A DNA stretch of 59,169 nt. It comes from Mesostigma viride. Its lineage: Eukaryota; Streptophyta; Mesostigmatophyceae; Mesostigmatales; Mesostigmataceae. A program made the translations under genes and the position numbers. The DNA is taken from contig RPFO01001432.1 of assembly GCA_009746045.1 (NCBI GenBank), forward strand, positions 1 to 59,169. Direction: 5' to 3'. The notes below the pieces were generated by a model, which was not told the origin of the DNA, did not search any database, and saw only the letters and a list, made by a program, of their open reading frames with translations. How positions within the stretch are numbered: the stretch's first letter is position 1; every line of letters starts with the position of its first letter. Positions 29,101-39,164 of this stretch are shown piece by piece.

Positions 29101-30371
29101 CGCCGCCTCCTCTTGGGGGGAGGTGGCTTGCCCACAGGGGCTGGCGTGTGAGCCTTCAGACAATCTTCTGCCACCGCGTCTTGTTCTGCATGGCAGTCCA
29201 AAGAAGGGAGAGAGAGTGGAAGCGGTGTTCAAACTATGCTGGGACCACTAGGTCGTCCAGCAACATCTGGATGTAGTTCGTGACATGTTTCCCTACCCTT
29301 TTGGGAATGCCCTTGGGGCCACGCCAGGACAGAATATGCCGCCCTGGCTGGCCAAGCCGCTGGGGGCCTGCCAGACCAAGGGCGGTGTCGACCTGGCTGG
29401 TGCGAGCAAGGTGTCCTACAAATGCTATCCTACGCTGCCTAATCTTGTCCGAAATACGAGGCATACCCTGATACAAAGACTCTAATGACGGGCGCTTGGA
29501 AAACCCTACGTTCAGGACCTGTCGGAGCATCCTGTAAACCGTGCCGTCGAGCTTAGCTGCCAGTGTGGGTGTGATTGTCCACGCCTCGGCGCCATACGTG
29601 AGCACCGTGAGGACGAGGACCTTGAAGAGCATGCGCTTGCGGTGCTCGCCCACGCCCTTCGAGTGCCCGAGTAGGTGTTGAGCGAACGGAGCCTGGCCCA
29701 GGCCAGGCCGATGCGGATGTCCACATCGTCTGCGGTGTCAGGGAGCCAACTCCCCAACAGTTTGAAGCGATCGCGGAACGGGACCTCCGTCCCGTCGAGC
29801 AGGCACGGCAGCGGCGGTGTACTGGAGGCCCCATTGAACCACCATCGCCTCGGTTTTGACACAGCTAATCTCCAACCCCACCGCCCTCGCCTCCAGGCCC
29901 AGACAGTCCAGCCAGGTCTGAATGTGCTCGGGGCGCGCGATGAGGGTGGTGTCATCCGCATAAATCAGGTCAGACAGGCGGTAGCCAGGTTTAACCCCGC
30001 CGTTCTTGCACTCGTTAATTTAAGGATGTCCAGGCCTGGCTCGAACCCCCGAGCAGTAAAGCGCGCACGTGCCCACCATGACGTGATCCACGACAATAGT
30101 GAACAGGTATATGCCAGGGACAGGACACAACCTTTCCACACCCCGTGGTGATTAGGGGGAATGGTGGGTTGGTGCCTTCCGCAGTCCGCACTACTCGGCC
30201 CGTGAGCCCTCATACAGTCGACGAATAGCAGCAATAAACGCTGGTGGCACCCGATCCAGAGCTAGGATGGCCCAAAGAGCCTCCCAGAAGACCGTGTCAA
30301 AGGCCTTAGGCCTTGCTATAGTCAACAAAAATGAAGACCAGCGGCAAACTGTCAGGGAAAAGGCGACGCAC
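29101..30371 (-). pseudogene. LINE reverse transcriptase, broken copy
   Basis: Fragments in order from the 5' edge: PDSLPLVFIFVDYSKAFDT (palm A box, 30360-30300), the RRLYEGS region, LIYADDTTLIARP (YADD near 29951-29965), RSRSAIASNCWG-frame thumb and FRDRFKLLGSWLPDTADDVD, then LFKVLVLTVLTYGAEAWTIT, SLESLYQGMPRISDKIRQRR and VGHLARTSQVDTALGLA, ending DLVVPA-stop. At least three frame changes and one stop disrupt it. The catalytic YADD is intact in sequence, but the protein could not be made. Confidence 0.8.
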
Positions 30372-30916
30372 TGTTACGTCGCGTAACAATTCGTTGTAGT
30401 TACGGACGTAAAATAGGTCTTTTGCCTCGGTCGTTCCTAGGTTTACGTGTAGTTTGTACTGGGACACTGTTGTCCTCGTAACAGTACTGTGGTGCATTGG
30501 ATGCTTTTGGGCGTCGCGCCGCGTACTTTATTAGTGGTCCTTATCCTTTGGGTAGAATGTAGTGGACCAGCGTGCATCTGTAGGCGAGGGCCATGTCGGC
30601 CCGAGCATGCTGGACCGTTAGTGATCTTTTATGCACGTTCTACCCCTCGTGTTGGTACTCGGCGTGTGTTAAATGAATTAACACATATTAGCTTGGGTCA
30701 CGGCAGTGTAGTTGTGTTTCCTTCCTCTATTCCTGGAGTAAACGGGTTTGTGTAAATGGCTTATGGCGTATTATAGTAGCACATACGTAAATGCATTGAG
30801 ATCTGGATCGTCTCGTTCGTCTTTCGCTAGGGGATTAACTAGAGGTGGCCTGACTAGTTTAGGTAGCGTTAGGCCGAGTAGAGGTAGAGGTGGTGGTAGA
30901 AGTTTAGGACGTAACA
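30372..30916 (+). mobile_element. 5' LTR of chromovirus G2
   Basis: It begins TGTTACGTC and ends GGACGTAACA, the same ends as the two LTRs of G1, and is followed after one base by the same primer-binding string. Length is 545 bp. The first 17 bp (TGTTACG TCG CGTAACA) form a perfect hairpin that repeats the LTR termini. The body does not otherwise align visibly with the G1 LTR. The matching 3' LTR is not in the window; the copy of ORF3 ends at 58853 and no TGTTACG follows. Confidence 0.7.
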
Positions 30917-30917
30917 A

Positions 30918-30931
30918 TGGTTCCGGAGGAA
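30918..30931 (+). promoter_or_regulatory. Primer-binding site of G2
   Basis: TGGTTCCGGAGGAA starts one base after the LTR. It matches the equivalent string of G1 (TGGTTATCGGAGGAA), which lies at the same distance. A TGG start fits complementarity to a tRNA 3' CCA end. The tRNA is not identified; it is not the usual initiator-Met string. Confidence 0.6.
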
Positions 30932-31424
30932 CTTTCGTAGGTAGAGAGCGAGACGACGATCCCTTGTCACATACGCCTTTGCATCAACCCTTCCGCGTCC
31001 AGGGAAACGAAGACGACACCTACTTGACAGGTACTAATGGGCGGGTCGCCTTCAAGCTGGGAGAGTAGTGCTGCCCGGTTCGGGACACGCTCTGCCTAGA
31101 CGTTAGACCTGCTCGAAGCGGAAAAATCCTTTTATAGATAGCTCCTTTCCCTCGCTTTGTTTTCCTGAGGATGGTTGCTTACTGTCGTAGATAGAGGATA
31201 ATTGTTCGGTTCGGCGATAGTGAGACGATTAGCGTCTTGGTAGACTACACCTTTTCCTTCGTGCTGCTGTTTATTAGACGGCCGCACCCGCAGAAATACT
31301 GGGTCGCTGATTTTAGGACGAGCGCTGGACTATTGCCGCCCTCGTGCTTTCGGTGCTCCAGATAACCCAGCTAAGTCGCCTCCTACTCCTTCTACTCCTA
31401 TCGTGACGTCACAAGACCAACCAG

Positions 31425-31805
31425 GTGCGTTACCATGAGCCAGCGGCGTGTTTTTACTGCTCCTTCCGGCATTCTTCCAGCGATAATAGCTTAGCCAAAT
31501 ATTACGTAGTGATTACGCCTCAATGGTCCGCCATTTTTCTTTCTTGGTCCGATGCTAGGAAGATAGTTCAGAACCGTATATATAACGTAGTTAGGTATAA
31601 GAAATTTGTGACCTTTGAAGAAGCTCAGCAGTTCCTTATAGACCATAGTGAATCAGATTTAGGCCTACATGTACGCTCTATTCCTCATGGTCGTCCTCCC
31701 GTGGAATCCCTAGTCTTTGCTACCCCTCCTTCTTCTCCCCCTAGACGGGCTGCATCCTCATCTGGTTCAGATACTCCTCTCACCTTAGAGTTTGGTTCCC
31801 TATGA
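31425..31805 (+). pseudogene. G2 leader ORF with RNase H1-type hybrid-binding domain (frameshifted start)
   Basis: The open frame encodes LAKYYVVITPQW, SAIFLSWSDARKIVQ, RYKKFVTFEEAQQFLIDH, then a Pro/Ser-rich tail. The YYVV, (I)F-SW, RYKKF-T-EEA-QFL pattern is that of the RNase H1 N-terminal hybrid-binding domain (Cauli_VI, PF01693), which binds RNA/DNA duplex in RNase H1 and also occurs in the caulimovirus transactivator. The likely start ATG (31436, MSQRRVFTAPSG) is in another frame, so one indel lies before the domain. The same domain, with its own start, precedes gag in G1 (48016). No RNase H catalytic domain is attached here. Confidence 0.7.
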
Positions 31806-31831
31806 CCCTATCCATTACTGTGGTTAATTAA

Positions 31832-34118
31832 GGGGAGGGGACACCCCTAAAGGGCACTTTTCTGGAAACCATACCTATGCATGTGCTAAAAATCCAATGA
31901 TGATTGGGGACCATTAATATGATTAAAAAAAAAATTTCCAGCCACTTGGGGGGGGTACTAGCCCCCACCATACACCGGTAACGCGCTAAAAATAGAAAAA
32001 GACGCTATTCTAGTCACATTTTTCCTAGGGCAGTGGGCAAACATATTGGGACCAAATCATATATTCCCATATAGTTCCCTGACTTTTGAGAAATGCTACC
32101 TAATTTTGAGCACAAAATAATCATGTTTACACACATTGATGGATTTTCCCGCAAAAAGGGTACTTTTTTAATGAAAAAAAAAATTATCAAATCATAAACA
32201 CATGGAATAGGGCCAAATCATATATTCCCAAATACTAGAGGTTGGGGGACATGCAGCCCCAAATTTTCAGGTCATTCTGACAAGCGCAGCCCTATTTGAT
32301 GGATATTCCTAGATTGCCACCTGTGACGAAGCTAAGGGAGGTTTTAGCTAGTATTTAACCACACTAACACCCCTTTATACATCTAAGCCTCATGAAAACT
32401 GGCCAAACCACATACTACCATTCTCTGCACATATGGTACCTCCTATGTTCAAGGTTTGACGCCATTCTGACAAGAACTGCCCAAGTTACAACCATTCCAA
32501 GATGGCCACCCATGTAGACGCTACAAGGAAATTAGAGTAACCATTTAGCCACACTAGCACCTCCTTCTTCATCAAAGACATCTGCAAACTGACCAAAGCA
32601 CACATAATCAACTCTTGCACGCTGACGGCAACGCATGCTCAATGTGGGGGGTCATTGCGACAAGAACTGCTCAAGTTGATGGGTTTCCTATATGACCACA
32701 TGACAAGGCGCTAAGGACCACTCAGTAAGTTAGTAACCCCACAGTGCCACTTAATATGCCATCCAACATGCACCAAAACCATGCAGAGTATGTTTACAAA
32801 GTACAAAGGGGTGGCCACGCACCTCATATGTCTTCATCATCCCTCCAGCATGGCCAGCCTTGTAAATATGTGCATAGCCTTGACGATGGTAGCCCTAACA
32901 TGCCTAAGCGGCATTTCCTATGTTTCTCCCAGGTTAGAGTGTAAGGTTGATGCCAACCAAGATAATCAACACAACAACACCTCCTAAACTGTCCTCCCCG
33001 GCATGGATGACAAACTGGGACTATGGAGGGCAAGGAACCAAGTAAGAACATGGTATATATAGCTTGCATGCAGTCATGCATGTCAACCATGGTTGGCTCA
33101 GCACATTGTAGTCTTGTCACATCATCATAACAAAGGAAAGCTCAAACAACCATTGGTGCCAGCTATCTACATGCAGTCACACAAATGCAATATCTCCAAC
33201 ATCATCATCACTATAACACTTCCATCCCTGCACGATAAAATGCAAAGAAACCATTGGCGGCCCTTCACCGCATGAGCGCTGTGATGCCGCTGCGGCCTGT
33301 GAGGAGAGGGTGCGTCACTCTCAAACAACAAGAAGCGTCCATACGCACAACATCCTTGCCAGAACACGTTTTATGAAATGCCTTATACCTTCCCGAAGAG
33401 CTATAGGCTGCGACTGAAGCGGCCCTGATCACGACATCAACGAAAACAATCTAAAGCTGCCAGGTATTCGACAACACAACGGCAAGCGACGGCGAGCTAG
33501 CTGGCGGAAACTGCCCAAAAAGAACGCAAAAAACCTCGAACGATGAGCTCATAGAAGAAAGCACCGATAGCAGATAACGTTCGCGACAAATCTGTACCTT
33601 GCCCTCGTAAATCCCTCGCCCAGGCGCGCAACAACAGCCGTTCTTCCATGGACAGGTCAGACACGCACTGCGCAGGTCTGAACAATTACTTACCGATAAT
33701 GGCCGAAAATCTGGCAAAAAGCACCAGCTCGGTTTAGAATTCGATGCAACCGATATTAATGCCTGCTTCTAGGTCAGAACAGCCCCCAAAACCGCTATTT
33801 TACAGCCGCTATCATGAATTCTATTTCATTCCGCGCGACCAAAAAATTCAGATTACCCCCCATGCCGATGGCATAAAAAAACAACAGCGATATTGTAAAC
33901 CAGCTGATTTCCGCCAAAAACTAACATCATAAACTCATCTCCTTCTAGATTCGAGTAAAATTTTTGCATTTCGCCTGCCCTAGTGTGGTAGTTTCGCCTG
34001 AACGCAGTCGCCATGGCCACTTCCGCAAGGGGTGCGCGCACCGTGCACGTGAAATTTGTGACCTTCGGCTCCGGCGCGAATTTTTTGGCGCCAAAAAATT
34101 CGGGGGTGTCCCGTCCCC
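31832..34118. mobile_element. TTAA element copy 1, nonautonomous, in the G2 leader
   Basis: TTAA flanks at 31828-31831 and 34119-34122. Inverted ends GGGGAGGGGACACCCC and GGGGTGTCCCGTCCCC match at 15 of 16 positions. The 2287-bp interior has no ORF over 100 codons. Near the right end is a perfect 26-bp palindrome centred on GGCGCC (34077-34102). piggyBac-like by target site; the ends do not identify the transposase family. A second, same-oriented copy lies 95 bp downstream. Confidence 0.85.
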
Positions 34119-34217
34119 TTAAAAAGGATTGATTTTAATTGTTTTCTTTGCTTAAGACATTCAAGGTTTTTCCTTTTGCCGTCATTGCTTCAATTTAGAT
34201 TCCTATCCTTTTCTTAA

Positions 34218-36503
34218 GGGGAGGGGACACCCCTAAAGGGCACTTTTCTGGAAACCATACCTATGCATGTGCTAAAAATCCAATCATGATTGGGGACCAT
34301 AAATATGATAAAAAAAAATTTTTCCAGCCACTTGGGGGTGGTACTAGCCCCCACCATACACCGGTTACGCGCTAAAAATAGAAAAAGACGCTATTTTAGT
34401 CACATTTTTCCTAGGACAATGGGCAAACATATTGGGACCAAATCATATATTCCCGCATAGTTCCCCCACTTTTGAGAAAGCCTGCCTAATTTTGAGCACA
34501 AAATAATGATGTTTAGACACATTGATGGATTTTCCCGCAAAAAGGGTCCTTTTTTAAACAAAAAAAAATAAAACAAATCATAAACACATGCAATAGTGCC
34601 AAATCATATATTCCCAAATACTAGAAAGGGGGGACATGCAGCCCCAAATTTTCAGGTCATTCTGACAAGCGCAGCCCTATTTGATGGATATTCCTAGATT
34701 GCCACCTGTGACGAAGCTAAGGGAGGTTTTAGCTAGTATTTAACCACACTAACACCCCTTTATACATCTAAGCCTCATGAAAACTGGCCAAACCACATAC
34801 TACCATTCTCTGCACATATGGTACCTCCTATGTTCAAGGTTTGACGCCATTCTGACAAGAACTGCCCAAGTTACAACCATTCCAAGACGGCCACCCATGT
34901 AGACGCTACAAGGAAATTAGAGTAACCATTTAGCCACACTAGCACCTCCTTCTTCATCAAAGACATCTGCAAACTGACCAAAGCACACATAATCAACTCT
35001 TGCACGCTGACGGCAACGCATGCTCAATGTGGGGGGTCATTGCGACAAGAACTGCTCAAGTTGATGGGTTTCCTATATGACCACATGACAAGGCACTAAG
35101 GACCACTCAGTAAGTTAGTAACCCCACAGTGCCACTTAATATGCCATCCAACATGCACCAAAACCATGCAGAGTATGTTTACAAAGTACAAAGGGGTGGC
35201 CACGCACCTCATATGTCTTCATCATCCCTCCAGCATGGCCAGCCTTGTAAATATGTGCATAGCCTTGACGATGGTAGCCCTAACATGCCTAAGCAGCATT
35301 TCCTATGTTTCTCCCAGGTTAGAGTGTAAGGTTGATGCCAACCAAGATAATCAACACAACAACACCTCCTAAACTGTCCTCCCCGGCATGGATGACAAAC
35401 TGGGACTATGGAGGGCAAGGAACCAAGTAAGAACATGGTATATATAGCTTGCATGCAGTCATGCATGTCAACCATGGTTGGCTCAGCACATTGTAGTCTT
35501 GTCACATCATCATAACAAAGGAAAGCTCAAACAACCATTGGTGCCAGCTATCTACATGCAGTCACACAAATGCAATATCTCCAACATCATCATCACTATA
35601 ACACTTCCATCCATGCACGATAAAATGCAAAGAAACCATTGGCGGCCCTTCACCGCATGAGCGCTGTGATGCCGCTGCGGCCTGTGAGGAGAGGGTGCGT
35701 CACTCTCAAACAACAAGAAGCGTCCATACGCACAACATCCTTGCCAGAACACGTTTTATGAAATGCCTTATACCTTCCCGAAGAGCTATAGGCTGCGACT
35801 GAAGCGGCCCTGATCACGACATCAACGAAAACAATCTAAAGCTGCCAGGTATTCGACAACACAACGGCAAGCGACGGCGAGCTAGCTGGCGGAAACTGCC
35901 CAAAAAGAACGCAAAAAACCTCGAACGATGAGCTCATAGAAGAAAGCACCGATAGCACATAACGTTCGCGACAAATCTGTACCTTGCCCTCGTAAATCCC
36001 TCGCCCAGGCGCGCAACAACAGCCGTTCTTCCATGGACAGGTCAGACACGCACTGCGCAGGTCTGAACAATTACTTACCGATAATGGCCGAAAATCTGGC
36101 GAAAAGCACCAGCTCGGTTTAGAATTCGATGCAACCGATATTAATGCCTGCTTCAAGGTCAGAACAGCCCCCAAAACCGCTATTTTACAGCCGCTATCAT
36201 GAATTCTATTTCATTCCGCGCGACCAAAAAATTCAGATTACCCCCCATGCCGATGGCATAAAAAAACAACAGCGATATTGTAAACCAGCTGATTTCCGCC
36301 AAAAACTAACATCATAAACTCATCTCCTTTTAGATTCGAGTAAAATTTTTGCATTTCGCCTGCCCTAGTGTGGTAGTTTCGCCTGAACGCAGTCGCCATG
36401 GCCACTTCCGCAAGGGGTGCGCGCACCGTGCACGTGAAATTTGTGACCTTCGGTTCCGGCGCGAATTTTTTGGCGCCAAAAAATTCGGGGGTGTCCCGTC
36501 CCC
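34218..36503. mobile_element. TTAA element copy 2, nonautonomous, in the G2 leader
   Basis: TTAA flanks at 34214-34217 and 36504-36507, with the same ends, length (2286 bp) and orientation as copy 1. From about 34630 to the end I counted about nine differences to copy 1 in roughly 1.9 kb. In the left 400 bp they differ at about 25 positions, including small indels. It lies 32 bp upstream of the G2 gag ATG. Excising both copies leaves one TTAA each and rejoins the leader. Confidence 0.85.
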
Positions 36504-36535
36504 TTAAGGCAACTTTCATTGTTTTTCTATTAAAC

Positions 36536-38268
36536 ATGGATCCAGTGGGTGGAGATATGTCGCCTTTACCTACCAATAATACTAATAATACTAATAATAC
36601 TACTAATAATAACAATACTCGTGGTAACCGACGGGACTCCCTGGAAACGGTGCACCATCTCACTCCTCAAGGTAACTTGCGTACCTCACCTCCTTCTCCT
36701 ACTACTGGTGGTCGCCGTCGTCCCACTCTTACCCCACCTACCTTTGAACAACGTGTCAGATTTAGTGATGACCCCTCTTTTACCCTGAACCAGGCCCCTG
36801 CCCCTCCTGCAACCTTGGTCCAACCCTCAACTAGGTCCTCACTCCCTGACAATGCTTCTAGGCCTCCTCCTCACCCTGTGCCTTCCATCCCTGCTCATAA
36901 CACGGGTCGTACCTCTGCCCCTGTCGGCCCTTCTGGTCGCCCTAGTGCAGTTCCATTTTATCCTCCTGCTTCTTGGTCCTACCCTGACACGGCCTACGAG
37001 GCTGCCCAGGTCCCTACCCGTGTGGCTGAGTTAGAAGTTAATAGTGATTTCAGCACCATGCCTCTAGATGACAGAAATTATGATCATTTTGCCTACTCCT
37101 CCCTTCGTGAACAATATACTGTTCCCTTCTCCTATGGGCACCATCCTGAAACGGTGGCCCCTTCTAGACCCCTATCCAAAACCTTTCCTCTTCCTTCTTT
37201 CTATCCCTCGTATGTAGCAGTGGAAGACAGTGGTCCTATGGGTAAATCTGATCCTTCCCATCCTCCTAAGCCCCCTGCTCTTCCCCTCTTTGCTAACCTT
37301 CCCAAGTTGGATGTCAAGTCTACCCCTCAACAGTTTTTCACTTTTATTATGTTGCTTACCCAGAACACAGAGTCGTGGCAAAATCATAATAGATGGCGTC
37401 TCCCTGATGCTGTATTAGTCCCTCACTATCTTACTACCTGTATTACCCCTGAGCTTGCTAACCTCATTCATGCAGTGTGAATCCTTGGCCTCTCATGCCT
37501 ACCCTAACTCAGTAGCAGAATTGTTTAAGCGATTAGAGAGCCATTTAGTTCCTCCTGATGCAGATTGGCAGGATAGATTAGCCTTTGGTACCTTGCAGCA
37601 GGGTACTAAGCCGTTTAGGGAATATATATGGAAGAATTTGATGCACAGATGGTACGAATTAGGGATTTGTCGGGCGCAGAAGTACGTGCTCGTTTCCTAC
37701 AAGGCCTCAGTAGACCCTTATTACGTGAGGTAAAGCGCCAGTTCTCTGCCTACCGTTTTACTGATCTACCCCTCAAGCATGTGCGCCAGCATCTCTTACG
37801 CGTAGCAGATTTCTTCACCACCCCTTCTCTTCCTACCCGCTCCCATTAGCCTTACCCCTGAGGAGGAGAACTCCTATGTAGAAGAATTAGACATTTGTGT
37901 TACCGACCTTTCGGCTCTTGATGTTTCTCATATCACATGCTATCATTGTAAGGAAGTAGGTCATCTTAAACGTGAGTGCCCCAAGTTCCTTTCGGGTGCT
38001 CCCCCTCATCCCGATGCTCGCCCTCCTCGTACCCCTCAGCGTGCTCCTATTCGTCCCACTCCAGGACGCATTCCCTCAGCTACCCCTAGTAGGCTGAATG
38101 CTGTGCAGACAGGACCCTCAGGGTTCCCCTATGATAATCAGGCTCCTGCACCCTCTTCGCTCCCTCGTGACCCTCCAGCAGTGGCTTTTTCGCCAGGGAC
38201 TTCTTCGGGGTTAGTCCCAATGGATGTGGGGGGGAGGGGGAACAGTAGGCCTGTCAGCCGGGGGTAAC
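36536..38268 (+). pseudogene. G2 gag: Asn-rich N-terminus, capsid and CCHC zinc knuckle
   Basis: The ATG at 36536 opens MDPVGGDMSPLPTNNTNNTN, encoded by TAATAC repeats, then a Pro/Ser-rich region. The capsid part reads LPLFANLPKLDVKSTPQQFF, and after a frame change near 37460 WQDRLAFGTLQQGTKPFREY and GAEVRARFLQGLSRPLLREV, the retrotransposon Gag (PF03732-like) pattern. The zinc knuckle CYHCKEVGHLKREC (CX2CX4HX4C) is at 37939-37979. Gag packages the RNA into particles. Two or three single-base frame changes break it. It appears to be in a separate frame from pol. Confidence 0.75.
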
Positions 38269-38306
38269 CTGGACAGGTCCTTAGATAGTACCCCAGATAA
38301 TAATTT

Positions 38307-39164
38307 TTGCCTGCCTGTTTTATAACTTCTGTAGGAGCTGAATCATCCCTACCACTACGTGTCCGTCCTCTTATGTTTTTGAATGGTGGCTTAACCGTTC
38401 CCCACACTGTTGTAGACCCCTTCTTGCATGCTGATGAACTTTTGAATGTCTCTGTGTTAGTGGATAGCGGTGCGGCTAGCTCCTTTGTGAGCGAGGCCCT
38501 AGTTAGGCGTTTAGGACTAGTCCCTATCCCTCACACCAAGCCTGTCACTGTCCATTATGCTGACGGTCGCACCAGTCATTCCCCGGGTACGGTGTCCCTT
38601 CCCCTGGTCATACAAGGACGTACTGTCAACCTGACGGCCACTATAGGCCCTATCACTACCGCTGATGTATTACTAGGATTAGATTGGCACCAGGATAATA
38701 AGATTACTATTAATTATGATACCATGGTCATCTGGTTTCCAGATAGCTCTTACTGGGTACCGGAACGTCATTATAGAGTAGAAAATTTATCCTTGGTAGA
38801 TATTACTCCTCCTACACCTGTTGATCCTCCTGTAAGACCTATACCTGAAGTATTAATGTCCAATGATGAATTGCGATCTGAACTAAAGGAATATGGATAT
38901 TTATTATGTATGTTCCTTCAGTTAGAAGTACAGGAGATACCTATCCCTAATAATATTGTGGATATAGATGTGAACACAGTGGATACAATAGGGGTGGGAT
39001 TTACTGAAAACGAAATAGTAAGATACATGGCTGTGATAGATTCCTCCAAAGTTTTTGAAGAAAAGACTCCTTCTTATCCTCCTCCTCGTTCTGTTTTACA
39101 CCGTGTAGTCACGGTGCAGTTCCTACGCACTCTCCGATGTATAGAATGGGCCCTACCGAGCTAA
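38307..39164 (+). CDS. G2 aspartic protease region
   Basis: The frame contains LNVSVLVDSGAASSFVSEAL, with the catalytic DSGA of a retropepsin, then LGLVPIP, and TTADVLLGLDWHQDNKITIN, the family's (I/V)-L-G-x-D-W end that closes the fold. The usual T of DTG is replaced by S, which is tolerated in the family. It cuts the Gag and Pol polyproteins. A frame change near 39130 separates it from RT, whose TP-PPRSVLHRV lead-in is already present here. Confidence 0.75.
   Translation: MPACFITSVGAESSLPLRVRPLMFLNGGLTVPHTVVDPFLHADELLNVSVLVDSGAASSFVSEALVRRLGLVPIPHTKPVTVHYADGRTSHSPGTVSLPLVIQGRTVNLTATIGPITTADVLLGLDWHQDNKITINYDTMVIWFPDSSYWVPERHYRVENLSLVDITPPTPVDPPVRPIPEVLMSNDELRSELKEYGYLLCMFLQLEVQEIPIPNNIVDIDVNTVDTIGVGFTENEIVRYMAVIDSSKVFEEKTPSYPPPRSVLHRVVTVQFLRTLRCIEWALPS

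Larger units (their letters stand above)
28371..30371 (-). mobile_element. LINE copy C, 5' part replaced by an LTR element
   Basis: On the minus strand this is the same family as A1/A2. The 3' end lies at 28371 (TATAACATGCCTCCGTTGGG). The 3' UTR is split by a solo LTR at 28473-29057 and continues with RT coding sequence to 30371, where the G2 LTR begins. It is the most complete member of its family here, although broken by stops and frame changes. Without the solo LTR its 3' UTR aligns with A1 (CTAACTCTA..GCT, AATCCTA, GCCTCCTC). Confidence 0.8.

Noticed and set aside
33451-36174. Duplicate minus-strand ORFs of 88-112 codons in both TTAA elements
   Set aside because: Their identity reflects the recent element duplication, not coding constraint; differences do not favour silent sites in any visible way.
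31832-36503. Transposase in the TTAA elements
   Set aside because: The longest ORFs (60-140 codons) are not conserved as protein between strands or frames and show no DDE motifs.
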